Source: Ascidia mentula
Lineage: Eukaryota > Chordata > Ascidiacea > Phlebobranchia > Ascidiidae
Direction: 5' to 3'
NCBI GenBank assembly: GCA_947561715.1
Contig: OX387202.1
Span: 2,170,001 to 2,234,000, forward strand
DNA: 64,000 nt
Made by a program: the position numbers and the translations under genes. The notes beneath the pieces were generated by a model. It worked only from the letters and a program-made list of their open reading frames with translations, made no database searches and had not been told where the DNA came from. Below, one piece after another: positions 1-11,950 of this stretch; position 1 is the stretch's first letter, and every line of letters begins with the position of its first letter.

Positions 1-2640
1 TCTGAGGTTTGTACAATAAGTCAACTTGTTTAATCGTAACATTTATTAGGAACATCGTAGGTCAAACACTGCGGATTATTATTACCTACGGGCCCAAGCA
101 TGGTTTCAATGCTCAGTGATCAAGTTTGTGACGTCTGTGATTAATGTGCCTTGCCACCGGCAGAGCTCTTAGAGCTGTTCAGATAACAAATAAATCTAAA
201 ATAAACCATCACGTTCAAGTGAAACGTAAACAAACAACAACGTCAATCTCGATTGTTGCGCAATTACAACCCACGCAAAATCATCACTTGGGTCGCACCA
301 TAATTAATTGATATCTTTACGTGTTTGCTTATTGTCATTAGTTACCACAAGCGGAAAAAAGTTTTTGTTACGTATTATCATGTCTATTCAGTTGGTGAAG
401 ATATGCTTTACCAAAACAAGACCATCATAATTAGCTAAAGTCAAATTCAGAGAATTGACGGTTATATTGGTTGTAACGGTAAAATTTGTGGTTTGATGTG
501 TTTGCGACCAAGACTTGCTTCATGTTGATGACCGGCTAACAAGTGACGCAAAAATGCGAAAAAAGTATGCTTTCCTTATTCCTTTTTCCTTTTTGGTCAC
601 CAATAGAGCAATTAATTTGAGCGTTGGCAGGAATGGTGGGTGGGATTACTCGCTGTTGTTTCCTGTGGAACCTACCACCGAACAAACACATTTCATGACA
701 TAAAAAGGATGCTGGACTTACATTCAGAGTTATCAATGCAATAAACATTTAAATCGTAAAAAAATATGGTTTAGGCCATGTAAAATCCATATATACTATA
801 TATAACTTATAAGTAAGATCTGCGCCAACCAAGATTTCCTGTGAACTTCATAAATTTCGTGGTTATGAATGTTCCAAAAGAATTCCCGCAACATTGGTAT
901 TAACGTAAACGATATTCTTGATTAAACTGTAATCTATTCATCTCATCCAGTGTTTTTGTGCTTACAAAAATGTGTTGTTTACTTGAAAGTTGAGTAATAC
1001 AAAAGCGGAAGTGACGTATAAGTGGCTGCGTAACCATTTGACGTCGGCAGAGCAACTGAGTTGAGCGTAGGTCGTAGTAGGTAGGCATAAATGCAGACTG
1101 TTGCAGTGTTTACCACGTTACTATTTATAGTATTTACTGCAAAATATCGCATCGTATTTGTCTCAAATCCATTCCTTTGTCAATATAGGAAACCACTTTG
1201 AAGCGCAAAAGTTTCCCTGCCATATATGTGTAAAAAAAGCCATAATAATCAATGAGAGCAGCAGACAGGGTGTGTACACGCACTGTTTCGACCTGTAAGG
1301 TCTCATCAGTGCAGCTGTTCACTGTGGCACTGTGCTAGCTTTTACACTAGCATCGAAAAATACCGCCGAAATATACCGCTCTGTTTTTGTATTCTTGGTG
1401 AGTTATCGTATAATTGCATGTCTACGTCATTGCTTGTTCCCCCACTTTTTTGCGTGTGTAGACTCTCGGCGTTTTTTTGGCGTACATGTTTCCACAGGCA
1501 GAAAAGTTTTATCGTTTTTTGTCGCTTCGGTTTATTGTCTCGGCAACCAGTCATGAAAGTGGACTTATTGTTAAGTTTTTTGTTGTTGTGGTTTTTAATT
1601 TCATATTCTTATTAGAAAGAAACTGAGGATGCCTTGTAGGCAAAATTAATATGTCTGTTAATAAATGAAGATCTTAAACGGGCACTGATCGTCTTTTACT
1701 CCTTTTGGAGTTCCAAGAATAGAATATATTAAATCGCAAAGACAGTTCCGCCGGTCACCGACTTGCACAGGTTGATTCCTGTAGTTTTTGACATTCTTAT
1801 TTTATCTGGATGGTTACATTTTATCACAGGTCATTGCGAATGTAAAATGGAAGACGTAGAACGCAGTATCAACAAATTTTAGTACAAACTAGTGGCATTT
1901 TTGTTGCTGGGCTTGCCATCATTTACGGTCACAGTTTAAGTGTTCATAACACTGTAAAAACTAAACTGTTTAACTAACGGCCATGTGAATAAACGTTAAA
2001 AGATATACTGACAGGATTTTACCATGTATGGAAGGTAACGCCTTGTTTAGCGATCGGTCGTGTTCAATCCTTCCACGAAAGCAGTGCAACGAGTTGAGTG
2101 CAGGCGTTGGCTGATGTGGGTGGAAAGTCTAACTGTTTCGTCAGTGTTTCCTATTTTTATTGATCACCAGACTCGTCAGATGAACCGAGGTGAACGTGGC
2201 TCTGCCTGGTATATCAGTAGCTGTTTTTCACTGTTACGAATAGTTTTCGCCGATGTATACCCATGGATAAAATCTCCGAAAGGTGCAGGCGTGAGTAATA
2301 GCGTACATAGTGGTAATTACAAACTGGGGATAGAATGTAATGTTACAATTCCTGTTGTATTTTGCGGTGGTTTTAATTGTTTTAGTACGAACAATAGTTT
2401 TTTGATTGACTCTTACTAAATGTTGGTAAAACGGTAACATGGAGGCTACTTGACATAATTGTATGCTTAAATTAAGAATCACAACGGTTGCACAAAAACA
2501 ATTACCAGGTTTGCAGAAGGTCCAACACGTAAACAATGGCCTGATCCAGGTGCGGCTGCATTGACTTGGTGGTTTGACATCAGTTATTTTTGCCGAAATT
2601 ACGTACTTAGATAGTACAAGAAATGCCTAATTTCAAACTC
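1..2640. other. No recognised gene
   Basis: AT-rich sequence with only short shadow ORFs. Apart from the hammerhead-core-like motif near 1290 I see no gene, RNA or bounded element. Fragments near 1030-1085 (GAGTTGAGCGTAGG) faintly echo repeat R1. The ORF at 2060-2419 has no recognisable domain. Confidence 0.5.
1275..1316 (-). ncRNA. Hammerhead-core-like motif
   Basis: Minus strand has CTGATGA, a perfect 5-bp stem GACCT/AGGTC with loop TAC, then GAAAC, an exact hammerhead catalytic core. Flanks TGCA and TGC could form a minimal stem I. The base before TGC is G, which is not a permitted cleavage base, so I rate it as a retroelement relic, not an active ribozyme. Confidence 0.35.
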
Positions 2641-3540
2641 GTGAGTAAATGCGCTGTTTTGTATTTCTGGTTTACTCAGCTGACGGCTGTGGAATGTAAG
2701 TAGGTGTCGGTTAAAACCATAGAAGGAAGAAAATGCATTAAAAAATAACTCTCCTCGTTTGCAAAAGCTTTCTGCAGTAATTTTTCCAGATGTGCATGAG
2801 CAATTGTTGTGTGTTTATTCGACCAAGTCATCGCTGTGACTGCGCCTAATTGGTCGATTGTGTGAAACCGTGATCGCCAAATTCTTGGAGCCGCCATGTA
2901 TTTGTGTTTAGTATCGCGCGTATGTAATTAATTTCTTCACCGTTGATTCGTAGATGATGACGTAGATGTGTTCAACGAGCGTTGGTATAGAGTTGAGCGA
3001 TCGTAGGTCTTCAGTCGCCTCCAGCGATTAGCAACGTTATAATGTGCAAAGAACATTGTGTGCAGTGCACCCTGGTGATAACGTAGTTGTGTTCGTTGGC
3101 GTTGGCGTTGCGTTGTTCTCTGGAAGGCAGCGTGATGTCGTAAATATGTTCGATGTCGTTGCATTGGTGTCTGCATGGTAGCGTGATAACGTTACCATTG
3201 TGGACGATGCATCAAATCGTAGAAAACCTCTCGTGATGTTGACGCTCGTTGTGTACGCGTTACATGAATTATTTTGCCGTGCATCGACTGAGAAACATCT
3301 TTTTGTTCGAACATTGCGGCGAAACAAATAAATGTAGATAATGTCATATCTTTACACAAAATTAAAAGGCGGTACAAGTGCAAAACAAAGCCTTTTAAGG
3401 TGAATCTGGATACACGAAATGTTAACAGCATTCTTTTTGACAATTGCATGTTGTGATAAGCCAAAAAGGTGATTAACTTGTCAAAAGTAATCAATAATTT
3501 CTTCGCATATTACTGTGTGTAAGATATGTTTACATTTTCT
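2640..3540. repeat. Dispersed repeat R1, copy 1
   Basis: Unclassified repeat found also at 26950-27850, 46540-47620 and in part at 48330-48790. Marks: GAGTTGAGCGATCG, CCTCCAGCGATTAGCAACGT, TGTGTACGCGTT. It tends to sit next to gypsy relics, so it may be an untranslated or LTR part of that element. ORFs across it are not conserved as protein between copies. Confidence 0.65.
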
Positions 3541-5067
3541 CTAGGGTCGGTAAAATAATGTATTGGAGCATCGTGTATGTGTATAATCAGAAAAAACGAC
3601 CCGCATCATTCGATTAAAGCGCGTAAAAAAGTAAGCACTAAGCTGAATGGCCTTTAAAAAGTAATCTTGGCACATAAGCCTAAGCAGTCATCAGAAAACC
3701 TATCACAAACAGTAAGCAACTACACATGTTTCATACATGAGCCTAATCTTACCGTATAAATAAATGCATAGGCTCCAAAAAAGCGTCATAAAGAGTAGAT
3801 GGGAATGTGTTTTCGTGGCACTGACAGCCAAAAAAGGTTTTGTTATCCTGTGTCATAACAAGGTTAAAAGTGTAGTAAAGCTTTAGCAAATGCTATTATG
3901 CCAAGGCAAAAGACTGTGTTACCAGCCTTGCATTAAAAAGCAAAAAAACAGTGAAGAAACAGCATCAAACGCGGGTAGAGATAAAGATTACGCCGATAAG
4001 AAAAACTGCGTAAAACCACCTTTAAAACAAACACCAAAAACTGTGATTGTATGATTACAAAAGTATACATAGATCGCTTGGCCTGCCTCCGCAGTTTTTG
4101 GTTAGACCCCAATTTGTTATTTAATGTCTGCATCTATTATTATATGTTTCCTTGTGCACTGCTTTTATAAGGGACTGACTATGAAACCACTTTATTAGCA
4201 CGAGTTTTCGCGAGATTGATCTCGCTTCTTCAGGTGCAGCAAATAACGTGTCAAATAAAATGCGGTAACAGCGCTAAAAACAAGAAAGAAAAAAAGGAAA
4301 AACGCACGAAGAGGTTATAATTGTTGGTCACTGAGTGCCCGTGGCATCTTGGTGCGTATAATGACTCATAAAGCCCCAGTCTCTATTGAGACCGTGGTTG
4401 ATAGAGTCAAATTTTTCGATGTGGCGTTGTTCTGCCGTCTCTCTCACTAGTCTCGTTTTGTCATTTTTTCCTTTTTATATCATTCAAATTTAAGTAAGGC
4501 AGAATATACCTAAAATTGAACAGTTTTGCCCCTTCGGTATTCAGGCAATAAACGTGAAACGTAGAAAAAACAATGCTGCAACTTTTTTGCTTCATATCAT
4601 GTTTCAAACGTTGGTTGTAGGAATAGTTTTGTTAGATTTTCGCAGGGTCATGCGTGGCACAGACATAGAAATCATTATGTAGTAAGGTGATTGTCATTTT
4701 GTTTTAAACAGCGTTTGTTTTCGCTAATTCACTGCAATAAATTATTGCTTCGGTTCATTAGGTCTAAGAAATCCACGAAGCCCCTGTGTTTCTGTTTAAT
4801 GTGTCTTCAATCAGCTTTTTTTTACTTTGCTAGTTCATGTAGAAGTTGATAGTGATTAATTATGAACAAATTTTCTAGTGCCATATCGTTAAACTTTTGT
4901 GAAGGCCGTAGTATGATATTGCTTGTATTTGAACGTCCTCAACCTTTACGTTAAAATGTATTCTGTTGTTCAAATGTAATGGCATCCGGTTAAGTTTTCA
5001 TCGTTCATTTCGGAGACAAATGCATTGGAGATGGGCAACCTTTGCATCAGTTCCTCTTGTATTCAGT
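3540..5067. other. No recognised gene; repeat fragments
   Basis: About 4040-4130 resembles the sequence after the intronic MITEs of genes 1 and 3 (GCTTGGCCTGC, TTTGGTTAGA). The hammerhead-like motif lies at 4198-4237. 4530-4690 is half of a local duplication. No protein-coding sequence is evident. Confidence 0.5.
4198..4237 (-). ncRNA. Hammerhead-like motif, minus strand
   Basis: Minus strand reads GCAC, CTGAAGA, a perfect 6-bp stem II (GCGAGA/TCTCGC, loop TCAA), GAAA, ACTC, GTGC. The core CUGANGA and GAAA match hammerhead ribozymes. GCAC/GTGC could be stem I and the C of ACTC the cleavage nucleotide. Stem III would be a single pair, so activity is doubtful. Similar motifs occur in Penelope-like retroelements, and the following TAATAAAGTGG recurs in the copy at 35381. 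Confidence 0.4.
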
Positions 5068-5383
5068 AAACAGTCAAAACGCTATTGTGACATCACAAGC
5101 TGTCGGTGTAGCGAGTTGTGAGGAAATAATGATGGTTGATTGATTTCGTGTCATTAGCGCGGAAAGAGAAACGATCATTCGGTAAATATAAAACCATATC
5201 AACCGAATCGTTGTTATTTGTAAATAGCAAAGTCAGAAGAGTTGATAATAGGCCTGGCAGCATCAGTAATAAATTGTGCAATGTGAAGCTAAACGATTGC
5301 AGTCTTGAAATTTAGACTCGTGTGACTATTTTTTCAGTCGTCAATAATGAATGTTAACATTCCTATAGCAAACACGACCAGTC
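5068..5383. repeat. Local direct repeat, copy 1
   Basis: Highly similar to 6217-6515 in the same orientation, 1.15 kb apart (shared CATTAGCGCGGAAAGAGAAA, ATATCAACCGAATCGTTG). A second pair, 4530-4690 and 5430-5600, also lies in direct order. Together they suggest a tandem duplication of about 1 kb, or the terminal repeats of a decayed element. No coding sequence is recognised. Confidence 0.7.
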
Positions 5384-6216
5384 GAGCCCAAGTGTTTGGT
5401 ATAGTGTGATAGCAGAACGGTTCTCTTGCCCCTCCGGTATTCAGACAAAAATCGTGAAACGTAGAAAAAACATTGCTGCAACCTTTTTTGCTTTATATCA
5501 TGTTTCAAACGTTGGTTGTAGAAAATTTTTTGCGTGTTTATCGCAGAGTCGTGCGTGGTACAGACATAGAAATCATCATGTGGTAAAGTGATTGTAAACA
5601 TTTTGTTTGGAAAATTTTTGAGTTAACTTCCGTCTAAAGATGGTGGCAGATATGAGCAAGACAGGATCGCGCCTTCCTCTCTCTTTATTAATCTGATCAC
5701 TAACAAACTCAGTCTATTCATTTACTTTCCTAATTTAATAAGACGACTGAACAGAATAATTTGTTTCGAATGGCATTTTATTTTAAATGTTTCATGATAG
5801 TTTAAGTAAACGCTCGGGTGAGCAACAAAATCAACAGAATGAAATCAGCCCTTTTGATGCTAAACTCTTATTGCAAGATTAGGTGTTGATGCTTGTTCGT
5901 AAAACTATTAAATTAGTCGCGAAGAACCAAGCTAGTTCCTGCAACAAACAATTCTAATTCATAGATTTTCTCAAACGAATTTCCAAACATCTAACAATGC
6001 GTTACTAACTGTAACATAAACCTTGTATTAGGAAACACAAGAGTAACGAATGCTAGTTTTGCTAATGCGTTTTAAACAGATTGTTTGTCATTTTGTTCTA
6101 ATATGAACCTTATTAACGTGACCTATCGTTAAACTTGTGTGAACGTTTGTGTTTGAATTCGGTCAAGTTTTCATTGTACATTTCGGAGGCAAATGAATTG
6201 AAACAGTCAAAAAGTA

Positions 6217-6515
6217 AACAGTCAAAACGCTATTGTGACGTCACAAGCTGTCATTGCGAGTTGTGAGGAAATGATGATGGTAGATTGATTTCGTGTCATT
6301 AGCGCGGAAAGAGAAACGATCATTCGGTAAATATAAATCCATATCAACCGAATCGTTGTTATTTGTAAATAGCAAAGTCAGAAGAGTTGATAATATGTCT
6401 GCCAGCATCAGTAATAAATTGTGCAATGTGAAGCTATACGACTGCAGTCTTGAAATTTAGACTCGCGTGACAATTTTTACAGCTGTGAAAATCAATGTTA
6501 ACATTTTACACGACC
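6217..6515. repeat. Local direct repeat, copy 2
   Basis: Partner of 5068-5383. The short minus ORF present in both copies (residues MHNLLLML) is a by-product of the duplication; I see no domain in it. Confidence 0.7.
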
Positions 6516-6548
6516 AGTCAAAAATGTGTTTTGTGTAAGATTTTCGTG

Positions 6549-6657
6549 CGGGTAGCGCATAGCCAGCTTCGGCACTTTACCTCTGTATCACTATCAGGTT
6601 AATGTCAATACACACAAACGATTTCAATTTGAAAAAAATACAGCTATGCGCTACCCG
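6549..6657. mobile_element. Small inverted-repeat MITE
   Basis: Perfect 15-bp inverted ends CGGGTAGCGCATAGC and GCTATGCGCTACCCG enclose a 109-bp hairpin-forming element. GATTTTCGT occurs 5' (6539-6547) and again at 6667-6675, which could be an offset duplication. Superfamily unknown. Confidence 0.65.
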
Positions 6658-7204
6658 ACCACTTGGGATTTTCGTCGGAGGAACATTCGAAGACCAAAAG
6701 GGCTGGTTAGCAAAATGGACGGTCGGTAACCAAAATAATGATTGTGGGGTTTAGGACTTCAAAAACAAACACTTAACCAAATCTATACCCTAACCCCAAC
6801 CTTAACCCTGAATGTTTGGGGCGCCCTAAGTACATATAGTCGGTTCAAACCTTTACGAGTGGTTATGATCGACCGAGGTGGGTGTGATTGATATTCATCT
6901 AAAACATAGAAGCTTGTGCAGAAGGGGCGCTACTACAAGTTGTTCACAAGTTATCATGAATTCACCCGCCATGAACGCAAATACGGTTAATAAAAACGTA
7001 CTGAGTTTTTTTATCAGTTTGTTAGAAGGCCATCATTGTTGTCTGTGTTAAAAACATTTGTAACGTGCAACACAATTATGTTATGAACATAAGTTTGTCG
7101 TCGATTAAAAGAGGGTTAATAAAGTGGTATCGAGTTAATTTTTAGTATGTTGGTTTAGATACATGTGTATGGTGGCCTATGAGTGCCACCCAAAACAACA
7201 ACAA

Positions 7205-7392
7205 TGGACACAAAAATCAAATGAAAAATGATTTGCAAATGAAAATTAATTTGCAAATAAATATCAAATTGCAAACGAAAAGTAATTTGAAAATGAAAAT
7301 GATTTGCGAATGAAAAGTAATTTAAAAATGAAAATGATTTGCAAACGAAAGTCATTTGCAAATAAAAATCACATTGCAAATGAAAAGTACGT
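7205..7392. repeat. Degenerate tandem array of ATTTGCAAAT-type units
   Basis: About ten irregular copies of an 18-20 bp AT-rich unit with ATTTGCAAAT or close variants alternating with GAAAATGA. The palindromic motif resembles octamer (POU-type) binding sites, which may be coincidence in AT-rich DNA. A minus-strand ORF of Phe-rich repeats across it is artefactual. Confidence 0.65.
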
Positions 7393-7689
7393 ATCATTAC
7401 GTGGTTAAGTTTCCTTAACTTATTTACCGCCATACGAAAACCAAACCATTACTTATGAAATAATACATGCTGCTCAAAACACTATATTTATGTCATAACA
7501 CTTCACTATGGCGAGTTGGGAGGATGTGTTTCTGGTTGGTTGGTTTCATAGCATTGTTGTAGTGTAACGCCTGGTGTGAAGAGGTGAACGACCATGTATA
7601 AAATGCAAAGTTTCTTTGGATGGAACGTCGTTTTGCAGTGATGTTTAATTCCCGAAAGTTGGCAAATACTTTTCACAATTCAGACTGAA

Positions 7690-8880
7690 ACTGTTGACCT
7701 CTGTCAGACGATATTTGTGTTTCCAACACAGGCAATCCAATGAAATATAAACGCTCTTGTGCAAGTAACGAATATCGCATCTGACATTGGGATGGCTTTT
7801 AATGACCTTGTAAAGCGGTCGACGATAGTAAGCAAGTATTTGCTTCCTTGTGATGGCGGAAGAGTGCCAACAATATCAATATTAACGTGGAAAAAAACGT
7901 GCTTTGGGAAGTTCATACCGATGTAGAGGAGAACGCACGTGTGTTTGAATCTTTGAACGTTGGCATTGTAAACATTGTCGAGGCCAATCTGGAACTTGCT
8001 TGTTTAAACCACGCCACACAAACCTCAACAAAATAATTTTGCATTTTGATCTGACTGATGGATGGGCCATGAATAGCATCGAACACCTTTCTTTGCCATG
8101 ATTGGTCTGCAAACACCAGTGGGCACATCACAAGTCTCACCTGTGAGGTATCCATCACAACTTCCTTAATTTGTAAGTTGGATACGGCAGTGCGGTAAGC
8201 TTGTATTTCTGGTACATGCTGTGCTTCGACAAGAGCAATGTGATCCAGATTGATGGAGCCAAATAATTTGAATGGAGCCAAATAATGCTCAGATAAGGTA
8301 TCAGCAACACAATTGTTTGTACATCACGAAGGTGGTGTTGTCATGCCAACCATAGATCCCCTTGTAACGCAAAAGTCAACGGTTTGTGGTCGGTGTAAAG
8401 GGTCAATAATCGGCCCTCCACAAAGTAGCGGAAACGGCGAAAAGCCAGATGAGCCCAAAGGATGGTTAAGATTTCTTGCCGCGCCGAAGCTCAATGTAAA
8501 TCACAAGACAACTGTAGCTTGGAATTCTTTTTTGACATCGATTATTAAATGAGTGTTTAAAATTTTTTAAAAAATTACGCTTGCGACAAATGGAATAAAT
8601 GTTTATCATTGCAGCAAATCTTTGCAAACAATGATCCTCGGCATCAACCAGATGACATATAAACTGAATGCACGTTGGAACGACGCGAAAATTGTCTGCC
8701 ATACAGTGGCAGCACGTTGTCCTCAAAAACTTCGTTTGAGAATATAAATCTATTGCTTCAGTCATGCTTTGAAGACGGGGCCAGCGCGTCCATAAGGCGA
8801 ACCGCCTGGGTCGCACAATCTTGAGGGTGCGCATCCTTTCGTAAAAAGCCGACGACCCATATACCGATTTGTGAAACAAA
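7690..8880 (-). pseudogene. Ty3/gypsy pol relic 1 (integrase and RNase H part)
   Basis: Minus strand. 8112-7882 encodes an H2C2-type integrase zinc region (LRFVWRGLNKQV, CLQCQRSKIQTHVRSPLHRY). After a frame break 7916-7704 gives the integrase core (HVNIDIVGTLPPSQGSKY, LLTIVDRFTRSLKAIP). Upstream pieces to 8880 match the RNase H area of relic 3. Several frameshifts and stops are present, so it is non-functional. The same piece recurs at 44.9-45.6 and 47.8-48.1 kb. Confidence 0.8.
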
Positions 8881-9486
8881 ACCGTGTAATCTAACAGAGC
8901 AATTCCTAATCAAATATAATTGTCGAGCCAATGCTTTTTTTTCTTATGATATCAATGATTCTTTGATATATTCTTATGAGCAACGAATACAAACTCTGAA
9001 ACCACTTTCTCAGTATTTCTATGAAAGAAAGTTTCTTTGGGAAAATTCCCTTTGTGAAGCAACAATGTAACTGGTAACTGGATATGCATGGATGTTGATT
9101 AGCACATTAGGTGACACTTCTCTTTCTTCGGTGCTAATTGCCAGTCGTAATGTATGACTTCATTCACAAATCAGACAGGATAACTTTTATATTGTTACAT
9201 TGCATTTGACATAGAAGGCATTTATCACCCAGTTTAGAATAAACTTACTGACTTCTGCTATCGAATAAAATCAAATTTGGCCTTCTAACAAAACGCGAAA
9301 CTTCTTTAATTTAATTGGATACATAGTAACGAAATAATCTAATATTAATCATACAACTGATTTATTATATTTATTAAACTAAATAGTATTTTTGCAATTT
9401 GGTTTTACATTTTTTAGTTGTTTACCACAAAGGAATGTTGCTTATCAATTGTTTTCGCAACATTGTTTTTACGTTGGACCCTATTA

Positions 9487-9605
9487 GGCGGGGGGTATCT
9501 GATAAGTCGGCGAGCCGAGTGATCGGAATCAGCGAGGCTCAAGGCCGCGCGGCGGGCAGAGAGATCGTGGGCTACGAGGCTCAAGATCGGGCGCCATGTT
9601 TTCTG
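9487..9605. other. GC-rich patch
   Basis: About 120 bp of markedly GC-rich sequence (GGCGGGGGG, GGCCGCGCGGCGGGC) with repeated GAGGCTCAAG, in otherwise AT-rich DNA. It falls within the extra DNA upstream of gene 1. It looks like a foreign repeat fragment. No RNA or coding identity is recognised. Confidence 0.5.
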
Positions 9606-9800
9606 ATCGGCATAAATTGGGTGATTATTGATTCTTCAATATAAGCAAACACAAACAGAAAGTCATTCATTCTCATTGAGAAACCATTTACAGACGATTT
9701 TCCGCTCCCTAGAATTTTTTTTAAATCTCTATATCTGTCGAGAATTGCGTACCGAATAGCGTGAAAGTAATAAAAATCGGTAGAGATATCACGTATTCCA

Positions 9801-11450
9801 TCAGAATGACCTCAAACACGGGCCTTTTTACGTTTTCGGCTTTGCCTGTGACGTCACTTTCAATCAAGTGCCATACAAAAAAGGAGAAAAACCTAATTTC
9901 AGTTTCCAGTACTGCCAGTCTGTTTCGTGAAAAGACTGACCAGGTGTTTGGTGACGTAAGTGTACGCAGGTTTTTCCTTTGGCGAAACTAACATTAAAAT
10001 TTCTCTTTTTTTAGAAGTTAATAGATTAAAGCTGTAGATAGAGATATTTAAAAAAAATAAATAAAATGATGTGTTTTGGTCATCTTCTCATAAAGAAGAA
10101 TCGCCGACCAATTTTGCCAGAAATCGAGCAATTAGTTGTCAGTGGAGATAATTGGCATTGCCGCTGTTTTAAAGATATGCAAAACTTGTACGTTTTTTTC
10201 CCTTTTTTTACCGCTGTTAGTTTGCACGAATTCCTTTTAAATTTGTAACTTATATATTCATCTGCAGTTCGGTTTGCCAAACTTTTTATGTTTAATACAA
10301 ACAAGATAGCCAATGCAATGGTTGAGAACTTCATGCTACAGACGTTTCGATTGTTTTCTACAATCATTTACAGTGTAAAATGAAGGCGATACGGCGAGGT
10401 TGCGATAAGTAGAAATAGGGGGAATTGAACAAGCGCAATTGTTGAGATTAGAAGCCGAACAGAGTTGCCTGTGGTAGTGATAAAAACAAAGTGTAAAAGA
10501 AAACAAATTAAATGCACTGTGCACGATAAAAAATTTAAAGTATTATAAAATACACGGCGACCAAGGGGTGTTTATATGTTAAAAAGTCGCATTGGTACAG
10601 AGGATTTATCGGCATTCAAGAGAAGCTAAAAGTTTTGGATGTAAATTATTTCCATAAAAGAAAGGGGCCGTTTTCCTTCAATCTGTCCAAGGATTGTTGG
10701 TTTCTTTAAGTCGACTTTGTGGGTTGGATTGGCCACAAGATGTTGACAAACATCCGAAGAAGGGCTCGTCAGGTGCTCCTTGAGTCTCTGTAGCATGAAG
10801 TTTTCAGCCATTGTATTGACTATTTTGTTTGTATTAAAGATTTATAAAACCATCAGTTATGTTCCTAAGATTTTTGTGATTGTGCTAAATAATTTTTCTT
10901 TTTTTTCCAACTCCAAAATAAGATAATGAGTTCGTTGCTTCGGCAGAGAATTAGTTGTGACGTTTTCTTTATTTTTTTTATGTATATAGGTGTAGAAATC
11001 ATTATAGAATGAATCAATCTGGAACATTTGAAAACGATATTGAGGGATAAGCGCAATGGTAGCGCACATATCCTATAATATATCAAAATTTTTCAGATAT
11101 TTTATAGAGAAAAAATTTGAAGAAAAGTCTAAACTAAATTTTCTGGCAACCGTAGTACCCGTAAACAAATCTACAAACAAGTCGAGTTGTTTAACTTTTC
11201 TTGTCAAATATTTATCATCAAATGCTGTTCAATAACAAATATTTCGACATTACTTCGGAGGAGAGCTAATCACGTCTTTTGTAAGATTTGACCTTTCGTC
11301 CAGACATCATTTTGCAATCATTTTATTTTCTTCAGGAAACTATTGGCAAATGTTTAGTTGGGAGGGGAAAGTTTACCACTTAATTGAAGGTGACGTCACA
11401 GGCAAAGCAGAAAACGTAAAAAGCCTCGTGTTTGAGGTCATTTTAATGAA
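9801..11450. mobile_element. Foldback-like element in the 5' region of gene 1
   Basis: Inverted 76-bp arms lie at 9801-9876 and 11375-11450 (shared GACCTCAAACACG, TTTTTACGTTTTC and GCCTGTGACGTCAC), 1.5 kb apart. Comparison with gene 3's flank shows that roughly 9240-11700 is extra DNA in gene 1, so the arms sit inside an insertion. No transposase is readable between them. Confidence 0.55.
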
Positions 11451-11701
11451 AAACCTAGACTTATGTGGTAGTAATAATGCGAAATGATTGTCACGTGAAT
11501 TATATTTCAAAATGATGTAACATGCTATGATATAAACCCAGTAGAATCTCAATTGTGGAGGTTAAACCTTATTGTGAAATGCTGCACAATGAAGCGGAAA
11601 AGTTTTATTGAAAAATTAATTTAGGATTCTGCCAGAATGACAATAGTCTCGTCGGGTGGCCCCCGCGTTGAAAGTTTTGTTAACTGGCGATTTTTTTTGT
11701 C

Positions 11702-11950
11702 AACTAACATCCCTGTCTAACACACATTTGTGATATGAATTACCTCGCATCGACCACCGACTCAATATTGACGAACATCGACACAATATTAAGATTGTGA
11801 AGGCAAAAATGCAATAAAGGGTACTAGGAATATATAATCACATAGGCTATATTATGTAGTTTTTTGCACTGACAAATATTTTCATTTTAATGCAGAGATT
11901 TTCCAATGTAGATTTTGTAAATGTTGATTGATCTGTATATTTAAACCAAC
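11702..11950 (+). promoter_or_regulatory. Conserved 5' flank of gene 1
   Basis: This block matches the flank of gene 3 (55145-55399) and an orphan copy at 46370-46530. Shared marks are a GATTGTGAAGG-type run, a TATA-rich stretch, ATATTTTCATTTTAATG, then CCAATGTAG followed by ATTTTGTAAA and the run up to the ATG. The pyrimidine-poor AG at 11910-11911 is conserved in all three copies, so it may be an acceptor for a 5' leader exon or for spliced-leader addition. Conservation is visible; the regulatory role is inferred. Confidence 0.45.

Noticed and set aside
2060-2419. 119-codon ORF
   Set aside because: No recognisable domain or splice context, and the antisense frame is equally open; chance ORF likely.
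6780-6815. Telomere-like CCCTAACCCC / CTTAACCCT run
   Set aside because: Only two or three imperfect units; no array.
7155-7433. 92-codon Phe-rich minus ORF
   Set aside because: Lies entirely on an AT-rich tandem repeat; composition and lack of any domain argue against a gene.
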